Source: Trebonia sp963767685
Lineage (GTDB): Bacteria > Actinomycetota > Actinomycetes > Streptosporangiales > Streptosporangiaceae
Assembly (NCBI GenBank): GCA_963767685.1
Contig: CAVYEZ010000001.1
Location: 744,001 to 808,000 of the forward strand
Direction of reading: 5' to 3'
Length of the DNA stretch: 64,000 bases
The translations under genes were made by a program, and so were the position numbers. This document shows positions 1 to 8,848 of this stretch, piece after piece (within the stretch, counting starts at the first letter, position 1; each line of letters starts with the position of its first letter). The notes below the pieces were generated by a model. The model was not told the DNA's origin. It made no database searches and worked only from the letters and a program-made list of their open reading frames with translations.

Positions 1-1970
1 TGCCTGGCCGCCAGTCGGCCCACCACGAACAGGCCCATCCGTCGCGACACCGCGACGTCGATCACCGGCGGGTTGTCCAGGCGCCAGTTCGCGTAGGCGA
101 GTTCCTGCTCGGGGATGCCGAGCCCCTCGTCGGTGATCTCGATCAGCACCCCGTTGCTGACCAGCACCTGGCCGGTGACGTACACCTGGGTGTCCTTGCG
201 GGAGAACGTCGTCGCGTTCTCCACTAGCTCCGCCACCAGGTGCACCACGTCGCTCGCGGCCCGCCCGGCGATGACCAGGCCCGACTGCACGTTGAGGGCG
301 ATCCGCTCGTACTGCTCGATCTCCGAAAGGGCGGCCCGCAGCACGTCCACCAGCGCCACCGGCTGCGTCCACTTGCGCGGCGCTTCGTGCCCGGCGAGCA
401 CCAGGAGGTTCTCCGAGTTGCGGCGCATCCGGGTCGCCAGGTGGTCGAGCCGGAACAAGCTGCTGAGCCGGCCGGAGTCCTGCTCGGTCTGCTCGAGCGA
501 CTCGATGATGCCCAGTTGCCGCTCGATCATCGTCTGGCTGCGGCGCGACAGGTTCACGAACATGGAGTTCAGGTTTGTCCGCAGCATGGCCTCGTCGCCC
601 GCGAGCCGGACGGCCTCGCTGTGCACCTGGTCGAACGCGCGGGCCACCTCGCCGATCTCGTCGGTCGAGTCGATGCCGATGGGCTCAAGTTCGACGCTCT
701 CGCCCGAGCCCTCGCTCTCGCCGAGCCGCCGGACCATGTCGGGCAGGCGGTTGCCCGCCACGTCCAGGGCATCCGTGCGCAGCCGGCGCAGCGGCAGGAT
801 CATGGACCTGGCCATCACCACCGTGATGGCCAGGACGAGCAGGAGCAGGATCAGCACCACGATCCCGGTCAGCTTCTCCGAGTTCCGCGCTCCCTGCTGC
901 ACGGAGTTGGCCTGCACGGTGGCCGAGGTCAGCTCGTTACCGAGCACGTTCCGCGTCTGGCTGAGCGTGAACGTCATGTTGCTGAACCAGTCCTGCGGGC
1001 TGTCGACCCCGTTCAGCGACTGGCCGCTGACCACGGCGTCCTGCTCGGTCGCCAGTGCGGCCTCGACATCGGGCCCGGCAACGGTGTCGTTGTACTGCTG
1101 CTCCTCACTGAGCGCGGGAGACAGGCCCGTCGGGGCGACGTAGGCGGGCAGGTCGACAGCCACCTTCTGGAAGGAGGACAGGTCGCTCGCCTCGCTCGAC
1201 TGCGCGCTGGTGAGGGTGGTCAGGGCGCCGAGCTCGAACTGGCCCTCGATCAGCCCGGAGTAGAGCACGGCCCGCTGCTGTGAGGTCTCCTCCTCCGCCT
1301 GGGCGAGCGCCTCGATCGAGGTGACCGTCTGCGCGAGCTGCGCGCTCGGGCTGCCCGCCGCGATGTCGTTGTCGAACGCGAGCAGGGACGCGATGACGGT
1401 GGAGTAGTGCACGGTCAGCGTGAGCGCCGTGATCTGGCTGTGCGCGAGCGAGCGCAGCTCGGTCAGCCCGGAGAGGCTGCTCAGGGCGGACGCCAGGTCC
1501 GTCTGGGCGGCGGCCGGGTAAGCCGGGCCGATCTGGCCCGCCAGTCCCTCGACCGCGGCCATGCGGCTCCCGGTGACCGAGTACTGGCTCTGCAACTCGC
1601 GGAGGGAGGACGCGGCCAGCGCCCTCTGGTTGCTCTGCTGTGCGGCGACAAAGCCGGCGGTGAGGTCCCGCTCGTCCTCAACGGCCTCGGCGAGCGCGGT
1701 GATGTCGCTCCCGAGAACACCGAGTTGCGCGGTGCGCGAGGCGGTGGCCGCGGTGCTGCTCGCCGCCTGGACGCGGAGGGCGCCGAGCGTCAGCGCCGCC
1801 ACCGTGGGAACCAGGACGAGGGCGAGCACCCGCCATCGCATTCGCCAGTTCCGCAGGTGCCAGCGGGTCGAAGTCCGGCTCGGCCGGCTGACGCCGCTGG
1901 GACCGGCCTGTCGAGGTGCGCCGTCGGCCGCGAGTACGCCCGCGATGCTCCCGCTGTCCTTACCGACCAT
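1..1970 (-). CDS. Nitrate/nitrite-sensing type sensor histidine kinase (C-terminus outside window)
   Basis: Membrane sensor kinase; the sequence reads on the complementary strand as one open frame of at least 656 codons running off the left edge. A first membrane helix (about residues 43-62) is followed by a helical extracytoplasmic region rich in Ala, Gln and Ser, typical of the NIT sensing domain, then a second helix (about 363-385), a HAMP segment, an H-box with LDHLATRMRR (His near residue 510) and the ATPase N-box ELVENATTFS (near 585), followed by a G1-like DEGLGIP motif. Streptomyces and Frankia carry many such kinases, usually followed by roadblock/DUF742/GTPase genes, which would lie outside this window. 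Start chosen at ATG 1970, with AGAGGG about 10 bases upstream; an in-frame ATG at 1994 is possible. The ligand is not known. Confidence 0.85.
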   Translation of the reverse strand, partial: MVGKDSGSIAGVLAADGAPRQAGPSGVSRPSRTSTRWHLRNWRMRWRVLALVLVPTVAALTLGALRVQAASSTAATASRTAQLGVLGSDITALAEAVEDERDLTAGFVAAQQSNQRALAASSLRELQSQYSVTGSRMAAVEGLAGQIGPAYPAAAQTDLASALSSLSGLTELRSLAHSQITALTLTVHYSTVIASLLAFDNDIAAGSPSAQLAQTVTSIEALAQAEEETSQQRAVLYSGLIEGQFELGALTTLTSAQSSEASDLSSFQKVAVDLPAYVAPTGLSPALSEEQQYNDTVAGPDVEAALATEQDAVVSGQSLNGVDSPQDWFSNMTFTLSQTRNVLGNELTSATVQANSVQQGARNSEKLTGIVVLILLLLVLAITVVMARSMILPLRRLRTDALDVAGNRLPDMVRRLGESEGSGESVELEPIGIDSTDEIGEVARAFDQVHSEAVRLAGDEAMLRTNLNSMFVNLSRRSQTMIERQLGIIESLEQTEQDSGRLSSLFRLDHLATRMRRNSENLLVLAGHEAPRKWTQPVALVDVLRAALSEIEQYERIALNVQSGLVIAGRAASDVVHLVAELVENATTFSRKDTQVYVTGQVLVSNGVLIEITDEGLGIPEQELAYANWRLDNPPVIDVAVSRRMGLFVVGRLAAR

Positions 1971-2422
1971 CCCAGGGGGCCCTCTGCTTCCCATTCGCGG
2001 AACCCGCCGAACCGGGGAGGAGGACGGCGGGAATTACACGTGTATTGATGCAAACAGCTAAACCGAGGGCTCGGAACCCTGGGTGACCGCTCCCAAAGCG
2101 CAGTTGCAAAGCTAATCAAGCGTGCGCCGCCATGCGCCGCTAATTTATGAGACATTTCCATTCCGTAATGATATGCCGGGGTATATAGATTTCCGATGGT
2201 TAGGTTAAGCAGGGAATCCTTCGTTTGCGACGTCGGCGGCGCGCGATGATTAGGTATTGTCCTAACCCGGGCGCGGCTTGGCCTGCGCATTTACCCGCGC
2301 AACTTTCTTAATGCAAATTTGTCAATGTAACGAACTGCAAGAACCGGTGCCCCAGGCGGTACAAACCGCAACATTGGCAACGGCCGTAGTCAGCTCAATT
2401 GGCAAGCCGAATAGGGAGCACC
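1971..2422. other. Divergent intergenic region, AT-rich
   Basis: About 450 bases between the divergently transcribed kinase and the ABC importer operon. The stretch 2100-2350 is clearly richer in A and T than its surroundings, as expected for a promoter region. An inverted repeat TTAGG-N6-CCTAA lies at 2250-2265 and a further TTAGG at 2200-2204; these could be regulator binding sites. I see no convincing gene. Confidence 0.5.
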
Positions 2423-3217
2423 GTGCTTCAGACCACCGGGCTTGAGGTAACCGGCCTGACCCGGGCCTACGGGTCTCACCTGGCCATCGCCGACGTCAGC
2501 CTTCAGGTGACCGACGGGGAACTCGTGACGATCGTCGGCCCGTCCGGGTGCGGCAAGTCCACGCTCCTGCGCTGCCTGGCGGGCCTGCTGCCGACGACGA
2601 GCGGGCAGGTGGTGCTCGGCGGGGTGCCCGTGACCAGGGTTCCCGACCGGCTCGCGGTGGTCTTCCAGGACTACGGCCGCTCGCTCTACCCGTGGCTGAC
2701 CGTCGCGGACAACGTGGCGCTCCCGTTGCGCCGCGCGAAGAACGGCATTGCCAAGAACGGGCGCGCCGCGCGCCGCCAGCGCGCCTTCACCGCCCTCGAG
2801 TCGGTTGGCCTGGCCGGCCTCGCCGGCCGGTATCCGTGGCAGTTGTCCGGCGGCATGCAGCAGCGGGTCGCCATCGCCCGTGCGCTCGCCTGCGACCCGG
2901 TGCTGCTGCTGATGGACGAGCCCTTCGGCTCGATGGACGCGCAGATGCGGGAGGACCTGGAAGACCTGGTGCTGCGGGTACGAGCCGAGCGGAGCATCAC
3001 GATCCTGCTCGTCACGCACGACATCGACGAGAGCGTCTACATAGGCGACCGGGTGGTGGTGCTCAGCCACGGACCCGGCCGAGTCGTGGCCGACGTGCCG
3101 GTCGACCTGCCCGCGCCGAGGGACCAGATCGCCACCAAGGAACTGCGCGAGTTCGCGCGGCTGCGCGCCGAGGTGAGCCGCCTCGTCCGCGCGGCCAAGC
3201 TGCCCGAGCCTTGCTGA
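2423..3217 (+). CDS. ABC transporter ATP-binding protein, TauB/SsuB type
   Basis: Cytoplasmic ATPase that energises a nitrate/sulfonate/taurine-type importer. It has Walker A GPSGCGKST (about residues 39-47), a Q-loop VFQD, the signature LSGGMQQR (about 140), Walker B LLLMDEPF (about 162) and the H-loop VTHD (about 197). Length is 264 aa, normal for the family. Start taken as GTG 2423 because GGGAG sits 6-10 bases upstream; an upstream in-frame TTG at 2399 lacks a ribosome site. First gene of a run binding protein - permease - permease - flavin reductase - ubiX - ubiD, so the substrate is probably linked to those enzymes. The family alone does not identify the substrate. Confidence 0.88.
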   Translation: MLQTTGLEVTGLTRAYGSHLAIADVSLQVTDGELVTIVGPSGCGKSTLLRCLAGLLPTTSGQVVLGGVPVTRVPDRLAVVFQDYGRSLYPWLTVADNVALPLRRAKNGIAKNGRAARRQRAFTALESVGLAGLAGRYPWQLSGGMQQRVAIARALACDPVLLLMDEPFGSMDAQMREDLEDLVLRVRAERSITILLVTHDIDESVYIGDRVVVLSHGPGRVVADVPVDLPAPRDQIATKELREFARLRAEVSRLVRAAKLPEPC

Positions 3218-3302
3218 CCTGCCGAAGCCGCATACCCGAGACCCAGCACATCTGGGCTAACTGTTTCACCTCGGTTACCAGGAATTAATAAATAGGAGGA
3301 CA

Positions 3303-4325
3303 ATGAAAGCCTCGCGCATGTACCGCAGAGCGCTCGTGCTCGCGATAGCCGGGCTCGCTGTTGGCATTACCGCGTGCAGTTCCGGGTCAAGCGCCACCGC
3401 CGGCGGTGGCGCAAGCAGCGGCGCCAGCGGCGCGCCGGAACTGTCCACCATCACGATCGGCACTCTGAAGAGCGCGGACACCGTGACCATACAGATCGCC
3501 GAGGACAAGGGCTTCTTCAAGCAGCAGGGGCTAAATGTCAACCTCACCACCGAGGCGACGACCAACCAGACGGTGACCGGCCTGATCAGCCACACCATGG
3601 ACTTTGGCGATCAGAACTACATCGGCATGCTCGAGCAGGAGCAGACGGTTCCCGGCCTGAACCAGCGGGTCGTGGCCGACGACACGCAGGCGTCGAGCGA
3701 CAACGACGTACTGCTGGTAAGTAAGAACTCGAAAATCACGTCGCTTGCGCAGCTCAAAGGCAAGAAGGTCGCCATACCCGCGCCAGGCGTCAACTTCGGC
3801 GCGGTCGCTCTCGACGTCCTGATGAAGCCGTACCAGATGACGAGCGCGGACTACACCACCGTGGTGGTTCCCTTCCCCAACGCGCAGCAGGCGCTGGCCA
3901 GGAACGAGGTCGACGCCGCCTTCATGATCGAGCCGTTCGTCACGATCGCGGAGGCCGCCGCGGGCGACCGGATACTCGTCGACATGACGACCGGTGCGAT
4001 GTCCAGCTTCCCGATAACGTGCTGGGTCACCAGTGCCTCCTTCGCGCAGAAGTACCCCAAGACCGTGGCCGCCTTCCAGCGCGCGATGGGCGAGGCGCTC
4101 CAGGTCGCCGCCAGCAACCCCAGCTACGTCCGGAGCGAGCTGCCCAAGTTCATCCCGACGATGAAGCCGGCGATAGCCAAGGTCATCTCCCTGCCCACGT
4201 TCAACACGACGCTCAGCCTGACCCGGCTGGAGCGGGTGGCCGAAGTGATGGAGCAGGTTGGTGCCCTGCCGAAGAGCTTCGACGTCAAGCCCATGTACGA
4301 TCCCCTGGCGGGCTCGGAGAGCTAA
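3303..4325 (+). CDS. ABC transporter substrate-binding lipoprotein, NMT1/TauA-like
   Basis: Extracytoplasmic solute receptor of 340 aa. It has a lipoprotein signal with basic MKASRMYRR, a hydrophobic core and lipobox ITAC (Cys 25), then a Ser/Gly/Ala linker. The mature part (TITIGTLKSADTVTIQIAEDKGFFKQQGL) follows the pattern of NMT1/SsuA-like receptors, which bind small anionic or aromatic compounds and pyrimidine precursors. Strong ribosome site AGGAGG at 3294-3299, four bases before ATG. The stop codon overlaps the permease start by one base. The substrate is unproven; the neighbouring ubiX and ubiD suggest an aromatic or unsaturated carboxylic acid. Confidence 0.87.
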   Translation: MKASRMYRRALVLAIAGLAVGITACSSGSSATAGGGASSGASGAPELSTITIGTLKSADTVTIQIAEDKGFFKQQGLNVNLTTEATTNQTVTGLISHTMDFGDQNYIGMLEQEQTVPGLNQRVVADDTQASSDNDVLLVSKNSKITSLAQLKGKKVAIPAPGVNFGAVALDVLMKPYQMTSADYTTVVVPFPNAQQALARNEVDAAFMIEPFVTIAEAAAGDRILVDMTTGAMSSFPITCWVTSASFAQKYPKTVAAFQRAMGEALQVAASNPSYVRSELPKFIPTMKPAIAKVISLPTFNTTLSLTRLERVAEVMEQVGALPKSFDVKPMYDPLAGSES

Positions 4326-5134
4326 TGCCCGCCGTCTTGCACCGGGCTTACCGCGGCCGCAGTGTTTTCCTGGGCTCGGTCGGGCTGGTCCTGCTGTTCG
4401 GGGCCGCGCAGCTGGCCCTGTGGGCCGGCCGGGTGAGCCCGGCGACCTTCCCGCTGCCGTCCGCGGTGCTCGGCAGCGCCGCCGACCTGGCCAGGAACGG
4501 CTCGTTCCTGGCCAGCGTCGGCTCCACCATGGAGGAATGGGCCGAGGCGATGGCGATCGCGGTCGTCATCGCCGTGCCCGTGGGCCTGCTGCTCGGCACG
4601 CTGCCCCTGCTCGAAGCCGCGGTGCGGCCGGTGATCGAGTTCGTGCGGCCGGTTCCCGCGGTCGTGCTCGTCCCGCTTGCCCTGCTGATCATCCAGGACA
4701 ACCAGCGCACCGAGGTAGCGGTCGTCGCGTTCGCGTCCGTGTGGCCGGTGCTGATCAACACGATCTACGGGGTGCGCAGCGTCGACCCGCTGGCGGTGGA
4801 GACGCTGCGCTCTTTCGGCTTCGGTCCGCTGTCCGTCGCGCGCCTGGTGTCGCTGCCGAGCGCGGCGCCGTTCATCGCCACCGGCGTGCGGGTCGCCGCG
4901 TCGTTCGCGTTCGTGGTCGCCGTCGCCGTCGAGCTCATCGGCACCGGGATGGGCGGCATCGGCGCCTTCGCGGCCCAGGAGGAAAGCGGATCGGGGGACA
5001 TGGCCGTCATGATCGCGATAGCGGTCTGGACCGGGCTGATCGGCCTGGCCGTCAACGGCGTGTTCGCCGCGGCCGGGCGGCGCCTGTTCCGGTGGCACTT
5101 CGCCCTGACCGCCACCGCCGGCGCGCAGTCGTGA
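4325..5134 (+). CDS. ABC transporter permease, TauC/SsuC type (first)
   Basis: Integral membrane permease, 269 aa, with about six hydrophobic segments and the EAA-type loop (SVDPLAVETLRSFGFGPL, then PSAAPFIATGVR) that docks to the ATPase. ATG at 4325 overlaps the TAA of the binding-protein gene by one base, so the two are translationally coupled; a longer frame reading back to 4019 is antedated by the binding-protein gene and is not real. It forms a pair with the next permease, so the channel is likely a heterodimer rather than the usual homodimer of TauC-like systems. Confidence 0.85.
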   Translation: MPAVLHRAYRGRSVFLGSVGLVLLFGAAQLALWAGRVSPATFPLPSAVLGSAADLARNGSFLASVGSTMEEWAEAMAIAVVIAVPVGLLLGTLPLLEAAVRPVIEFVRPVPAVVLVPLALLIIQDNQRTEVAVVAFASVWPVLINTIYGVRSVDPLAVETLRSFGFGPLSVARLVSLPSAAPFIATGVRVAASFAFVVAVAVELIGTGMGGIGAFAAQEESGSGDMAVMIAIAVWTGLIGLAVNGVFAAAGRRLFRWHFALTATAGAQS

Positions 5135-6009
5135 GCCGGCGCATGACCATCCCGGCGGCGCGGCGACCCGCCCGCCCGCCCGCCGCCCGCCCCGCCGACG
5201 TCCGGACCCGGGCCGGGAACCGCCGCCTGCTCGTGCTGACGCTGCGGCTGCTCGCGATCGCGGCCGCCGTCGGCGCCTGGCAGCTCGCCACCGAGGCGGC
5301 GAGCAGCCCCTACTTCCTGCCGCCGTCCGCGATCGTGCCCGCGATGTACCACCAGTGGTTCTCCGGGCCGGCCAGCCACCTGTGGCTTACCCCGGACGCG
5401 ACCGCCAACCTGCTGCCGAGCGTTGAACGCATGTTCGCCGGCTGGGCCATCGCCTCCTTCGCCGGGATCGCGGTCGGCGTGGCGATCGGCCGGGTGCCGC
5501 TGCTCGCCGACCTCACCGAGCCCGTCGTCCACTTCGCCCGGGCCGTCCCGCCGCCCGCCCTGGTGCCGGTGTTCCTGTTCGTGTTCAACATCGGCACGCC
5601 GATGGAACTCGCGACGATCATCTTCGGCGTCATCTGGCCGGTACTGATCAATTCCATCGACGGCGCCCGGCACGTCGACCCGGGCCACCTCGAAACGGCC
5701 CGCGCCTTCCGCATCCCGCCCGCCACCCGGCTGTTCCGCATCATCCTGCCGAGCGCGGCACCCAAGATCCTCGCCGGCCTCCGGCTGAGCCTGGCGCTCG
5801 CCCTGGTCATGATGGTCGTCTCGGAGTTCGTCGGCAGCACGAACGGCATCGGCCGCGAGATGCTGCAGGACCAGTCGGTCTTCAACGTGCCCGGCATGTG
5901 GAGCGTGATCGTCTTCCTCGGCCTGCTCGGCCTGCTGCTCAACGCGGCGTTCAGCCTCCTTGAGCGCCGCGTCCTGGCATGGCAGCGCACCGCCGGCCCG
6001 GCCGCATGA
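5131..6009 (+). CDS. ABC transporter permease, TauC/SsuC type (second)
   Basis: Second membrane permease of the importer, 292 aa. The N-terminus is rich in Arg, Pro and Ala, followed by a first helix (LLVLTLRLLAIAAAVGAWQL) and the family loop HVDPGHLETARAFRIP with PSAAPKILAGLRL. The GTG start at 5131 overlaps the preceding TGA; an in-frame ATG at 5143 is an alternative. Its 3' end overlaps the flavin reductase start (ATGA at 6006), which ties transport and the enzymes into one transcript. Confidence 0.84.
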   Translation: MSRRMTIPAARRPARPPAARPADVRTRAGNRRLLVLTLRLLAIAAAVGAWQLATEAASSPYFLPPSAIVPAMYHQWFSGPASHLWLTPDATANLLPSVERMFAGWAIASFAGIAVGVAIGRVPLLADLTEPVVHFARAVPPPALVPVFLFVFNIGTPMELATIIFGVIWPVLINSIDGARHVDPGHLETARAFRIPPATRLFRIILPSAAPKILAGLRLSLALALVMMVVSEFVGSTNGIGREMLQDQSVFNVPGMWSVIVFLGLLGLLLNAAFSLLERRVLAWQRTAGPAA

Positions 6010-6503
6010 CCGACGATCGGGCCCGGACGATCCGGGCGGGATTCGGCAGGCTCGCGGTCGCCGTCGCGGTCATCACGACGCTCGACGACGGGCGACCGCA
6101 CGGGTGCACCGGCATGGCGTGGGCGGAGCACGCGACGCCGCCGTTGCTCTTGACCACGCTGCGGGCCGGCGGCCGTACCCGTGAGCTCGTCGGGACGGCG
6201 CGCCGGTTCGGCGTCAACGTGCTGAGCGAGGAGCAGCAGGCGTACGCCGCCACGTTCGCGGCCAGGTCACCGGAGCCGGGTGCCCGCTTCTCGGGCGTGC
6301 CGTTCTCGCCTGGTCCCGCCGGCGGCGTCCCGGTGCTCGACGGCTGCGTGGCGGCGTTCGAGTGCGAGGTCGAGGACATCTATCCCTTTGGCGGGCACGA
6401 CATCGTGGTCGGCCGGGTCACGTGGGCCTCGGCCGCCGGCGGCGGACGGCCCGTCATTCACTACGACGGCCACCTGCGGGGGCTGCGGGAGGCTACCGGA
6501 TGA
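6006..6503 (+). CDS. Flavin reductase-like domain protein
   Basis: 165-aa protein of the HpaC/flavin reductase-like family, which uses NAD(P)H to reduce free FMN or FAD for a partner enzyme. Visible family features are the N-terminal IRAGFGRLAVAVAVITT, GCTGMAWAE and the later FGVNVLSEEQQAYA segment. ATG at 6006 overlaps the preceding stop and its own stop overlaps ubiX, so it is tightly coupled. Since UbiX needs reduced FMN, supplying FMNH2 for prenyl-FMN synthesis is a reasonable role (inference); it could instead serve a monooxygenase encoded elsewhere. Confidence 0.8.
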   Translation: MTDDRARTIRAGFGRLAVAVAVITTLDDGRPHGCTGMAWAEHATPPLLLTTLRAGGRTRELVGTARRFGVNVLSEEQQAYAATFAARSPEPGARFSGVPFSPGPAGGVPVLDGCVAAFECEVEDIYPFGGHDIVVGRVTWASAAGGGRPVIHYDGHLRGLREATG

Positions 6504-7132
6504 CGCATACGCCAGCTCCTGAGAGGCGGCGCCGGATCGTGGTGGCCATCACGGGCGCGTCCGGTGCCGTTTACGGCGTGCGCGCGGTCGAGCTGCTGCG
6601 CGACATGCCCGAGATCGAGACGCACCTGATCATCACCGAGGGGGCGCGCAAGACGCTCGCGTACGAGACGGCGACCGACGCCGCCGCGGTCATGAAACTG
6701 GCCGACGCGGTGTACCGCGAAGACGACCTCGCCGCGCCCATCTCCAGTGGCTCGTACCGCACGGACGGCATGATCGTGATCCCCTGCAGCATCAAGACGC
6801 TGTCCGGCGTCGCGAACTGTCACAACGACAACCTGGTCGTGCGCGCCGCCGACGTCGTACTGAAGGAACGCCGCAGGCTCGTGCTCGTCGTCCGCGAGAC
6901 GCCACTGCACCTGTCCCATCTTCGCCTGATGACCGAGGTGACGGCGGCGGGCGGCATCATCGTGCCGCCGGTGCCGGCCTTCTATCACCGCCCGCAGACG
7001 GTCGACGACATTGTCGACCAGACCGTCGGGCGGGTCTTCGACCTATTCGGCCTGGACAGCGACGCCGTACAGCGCTGGGAAGGCAGCCAGCCGGCCGCCC
7101 GGCGCGCTCGGGCTCACCGGAAACCGCAGTAA
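6500..7132 (+). CDS. ubiX: UbiX family flavin prenyltransferase
   Basis: Makes prenylated FMN, the cofactor of UbiD decarboxylases, from reduced FMN and dimethylallyl phosphate. It has the flavoprotein start VVAITGASGAVYGVRAVELL, the conserved patch GSYRTDGMIVIPCSIKTLSG, and NLVVRAADVVLKERRRLVLV with RETPLHLSHLRLM, all typical of UbiX/Pad1. Length 210 aa is normal apart from an Arg/Ala-rich tail. ATG at 6500 overlaps the previous stop. The ubiD gene follows 22 bases later. Confidence 0.92.
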   Translation: MTHTPAPERRRRIVVAITGASGAVYGVRAVELLRDMPEIETHLIITEGARKTLAYETATDAAAVMKLADAVYREDDLAAPISSGSYRTDGMIVIPCSIKTLSGVANCHNDNLVVRAADVVLKERRRLVLVVRETPLHLSHLRLMTEVTAAGGIIVPPVPAFYHRPQTVDDIVDQTVGRVFDLFGLDSDAVQRWEGSQPAARRARAHRKPQ

Positions 7133-7154
7133 CCACCCGTTGGAAAGAGGAGAC

Positions 7155-8693
7155 ATGAACGCACGCGATGTTGATCCCGACCGCTTCCGCCTGCGGAGGC
7201 TCGTGGAGCAGCTGACGGAGCTCGGCGAGGTGGAGGTGCACGATGAGCCCGTGGCGCTTGCCGATATCAGTTCCATCGTCGAGGCGTCGGGCAAGGCGGT
7301 GCTCTTCCGCAAGGCCGGACCCGGGCAGCTGGAGCTCGTGGTCGGGGTGATGGGATCGCGACGGCGCCTGGCCATCGCCCTTGGGGTCGAAGAAACCGAC
7401 AGCCTGCGCGAATACGGGCGCCGGCTGGCCAATCCGCAGGCACACTTCGAAATACCCTCCTCCGACGCGCCTGTTCACGAGGTCGTGCTTACCGGCGATG
7501 ACATCGACCTGACCAGGCTGCCCTTCTACCTGCAGCACGACCTGGACGGCGGTCCCTACATCTCCTCTGCGATCGACTTCTCGCTCGATCCCGCCACCGG
7601 GAAGCAAAACGTCGGCTGCCGGAGGCTGATGCTGCGCGGCCGCAGGCAACTGACGACGAACCTCACCGCGCCGTCGGACCTGAAGGCCACCTACCGGGCG
7701 TGCGTCGAGCGGGGCGAGCGGCTTCCCATCAGCTTCGCCATCGGCTCCCATCCCACGTCCTACCTCGCGGCCACCTCGCGCCGTCCTGGTGACGAGTTCG
7801 ACCTGGTGGCGACCTTGCGCGGTGCTCCCCTGGCGATGGTGCGAGGAGTGACCAACGGCGTTCCGGCCCCCGCCGACGCCGAGATGATCATCGAGGGCTA
7901 CCTCGACGAGCTGGGGTACCGCGAGCTCGACGGGCCCTACGGCGAGTTCTGGGGATTCTACGGCGCCGCCCACATCGACCCGGTCTTCCACGTCACCGCG
8001 GTCGCGATGCGCCGCGATGTGCTGCACCAGAGCGTCCTCCACGGTGGCAGGAACATGGCACGGATGGAGGGCACGCCGGTCGCGTCCCTGCACACCGAGT
8101 TCGCGGCGCAGGCGACCCTGCGGGCGGCGAGGATCGTCCCGGCCGCGGTGCACGCGGTGGACGCCGTGGCGGTCGGGCAGCACGTTCGCGTGGCGCTCGA
8201 CCCGGCCGCGGCACCGGGCCAGGCCCGCTCGGTGATCTCCGCGCTCTTCGCGCTGCCGGGCATGAAGCACGTGGTGGTCGTCGACTCCGACGTCGACGTG
8301 CGGAACGACGCCGACGTGGAATGGGCGCTGTCCACGCGGTTCCGCCCGGATCGTGACCTGGTGGTGGCCGAGGGTTTCCCCGGGTACTACTCCGATCCGA
8401 CGGTCTCCGACAGCGGGACTCTCTCCAAGGTGGGCCTGGACGCCACCGCCGGACTCCCCGGCGACTCCATGGAGAAGTGGCGCCCGACGCCGCCGCAGGT
8501 GAGCCGCGAGCGCCGCGTGGGCAGTGTCCGCGAGGCATTGCAGGACGGCCCGCTCTACTTCCGCGAGATCATGGACGCCCTTGGCAGCGACGACGGCCGG
8601 GAGATCGTCCTGCAGCTTGACGAACTCCGTGAGGAAGGCGTGCTGGCGCGCGGGCCCAACTGGCAATGGGAGCTGACCAAGACGGAGGGCTGA
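7155..8693 (+). CDS. UbiD family (de)carboxylase
   Basis: 512-aa prenyl-FMN dependent decarboxylase. Family landmarks include the N-terminal FRLRRLVEQLTELGEV, the central PFYLQHDLDGGPYIS, the EMIIEGYLDELGYRELDGPYGEFWGFYG stretch carrying the Glu/Arg network, and FHVTAVAMRRD. It removes or adds a carboxyl group on aromatic or alpha,beta-unsaturated acids. Start ATG 7155 has GGAAAGAGGAG just upstream; longer readings to 7011 lie inside ubiX. The C-terminal 60 residues (REALQDGPLYFREIMDALGS) resemble a small winged-helix segment added to the UbiD core. Together with the importer this suggests uptake plus decarboxylation of one compound class. Confidence 0.88.
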   Translation: MNARDVDPDRFRLRRLVEQLTELGEVEVHDEPVALADISSIVEASGKAVLFRKAGPGQLELVVGVMGSRRRLAIALGVEETDSLREYGRRLANPQAHFEIPSSDAPVHEVVLTGDDIDLTRLPFYLQHDLDGGPYISSAIDFSLDPATGKQNVGCRRLMLRGRRQLTTNLTAPSDLKATYRACVERGERLPISFAIGSHPTSYLAATSRRPGDEFDLVATLRGAPLAMVRGVTNGVPAPADAEMIIEGYLDELGYRELDGPYGEFWGFYGAAHIDPVFHVTAVAMRRDVLHQSVLHGGRNMARMEGTPVASLHTEFAAQATLRAARIVPAAVHAVDAVAVGQHVRVALDPAAAPGQARSVISALFALPGMKHVVVVDSDVDVRNDADVEWALSTRFRPDRDLVVAEGFPGYYSDPTVSDSGTLSKVGLDATAGLPGDSMEKWRPTPPQVSRERRVGSVREALQDGPLYFREIMDALGSDDGREIVLQLDELREEGVLARGPNWQWELTKTEG

Positions 8694-8848
8694 TCGCCTG
8701 GCGGCGGTGACGGTGCCCGCAAGCGCTGCGCGCCTCCTCGCTGCCAGGGGGGTGGCCGCTCACCGCCGCACCTGGCTGGCACGTGGCCTGGCGTGCCGGC
8801 CGGGCAAGAGGGCCGCCGCCGAAGGCCGCGCCGCTAAGCTGTCAGGCT

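Noticed and set aside
1790..2290. A 166-codon minus-strand frame over the kinase start and intergenic region
   Set aside because: Out of frame with the kinase, whose membrane helix and downstream domains read continuously in another frame.
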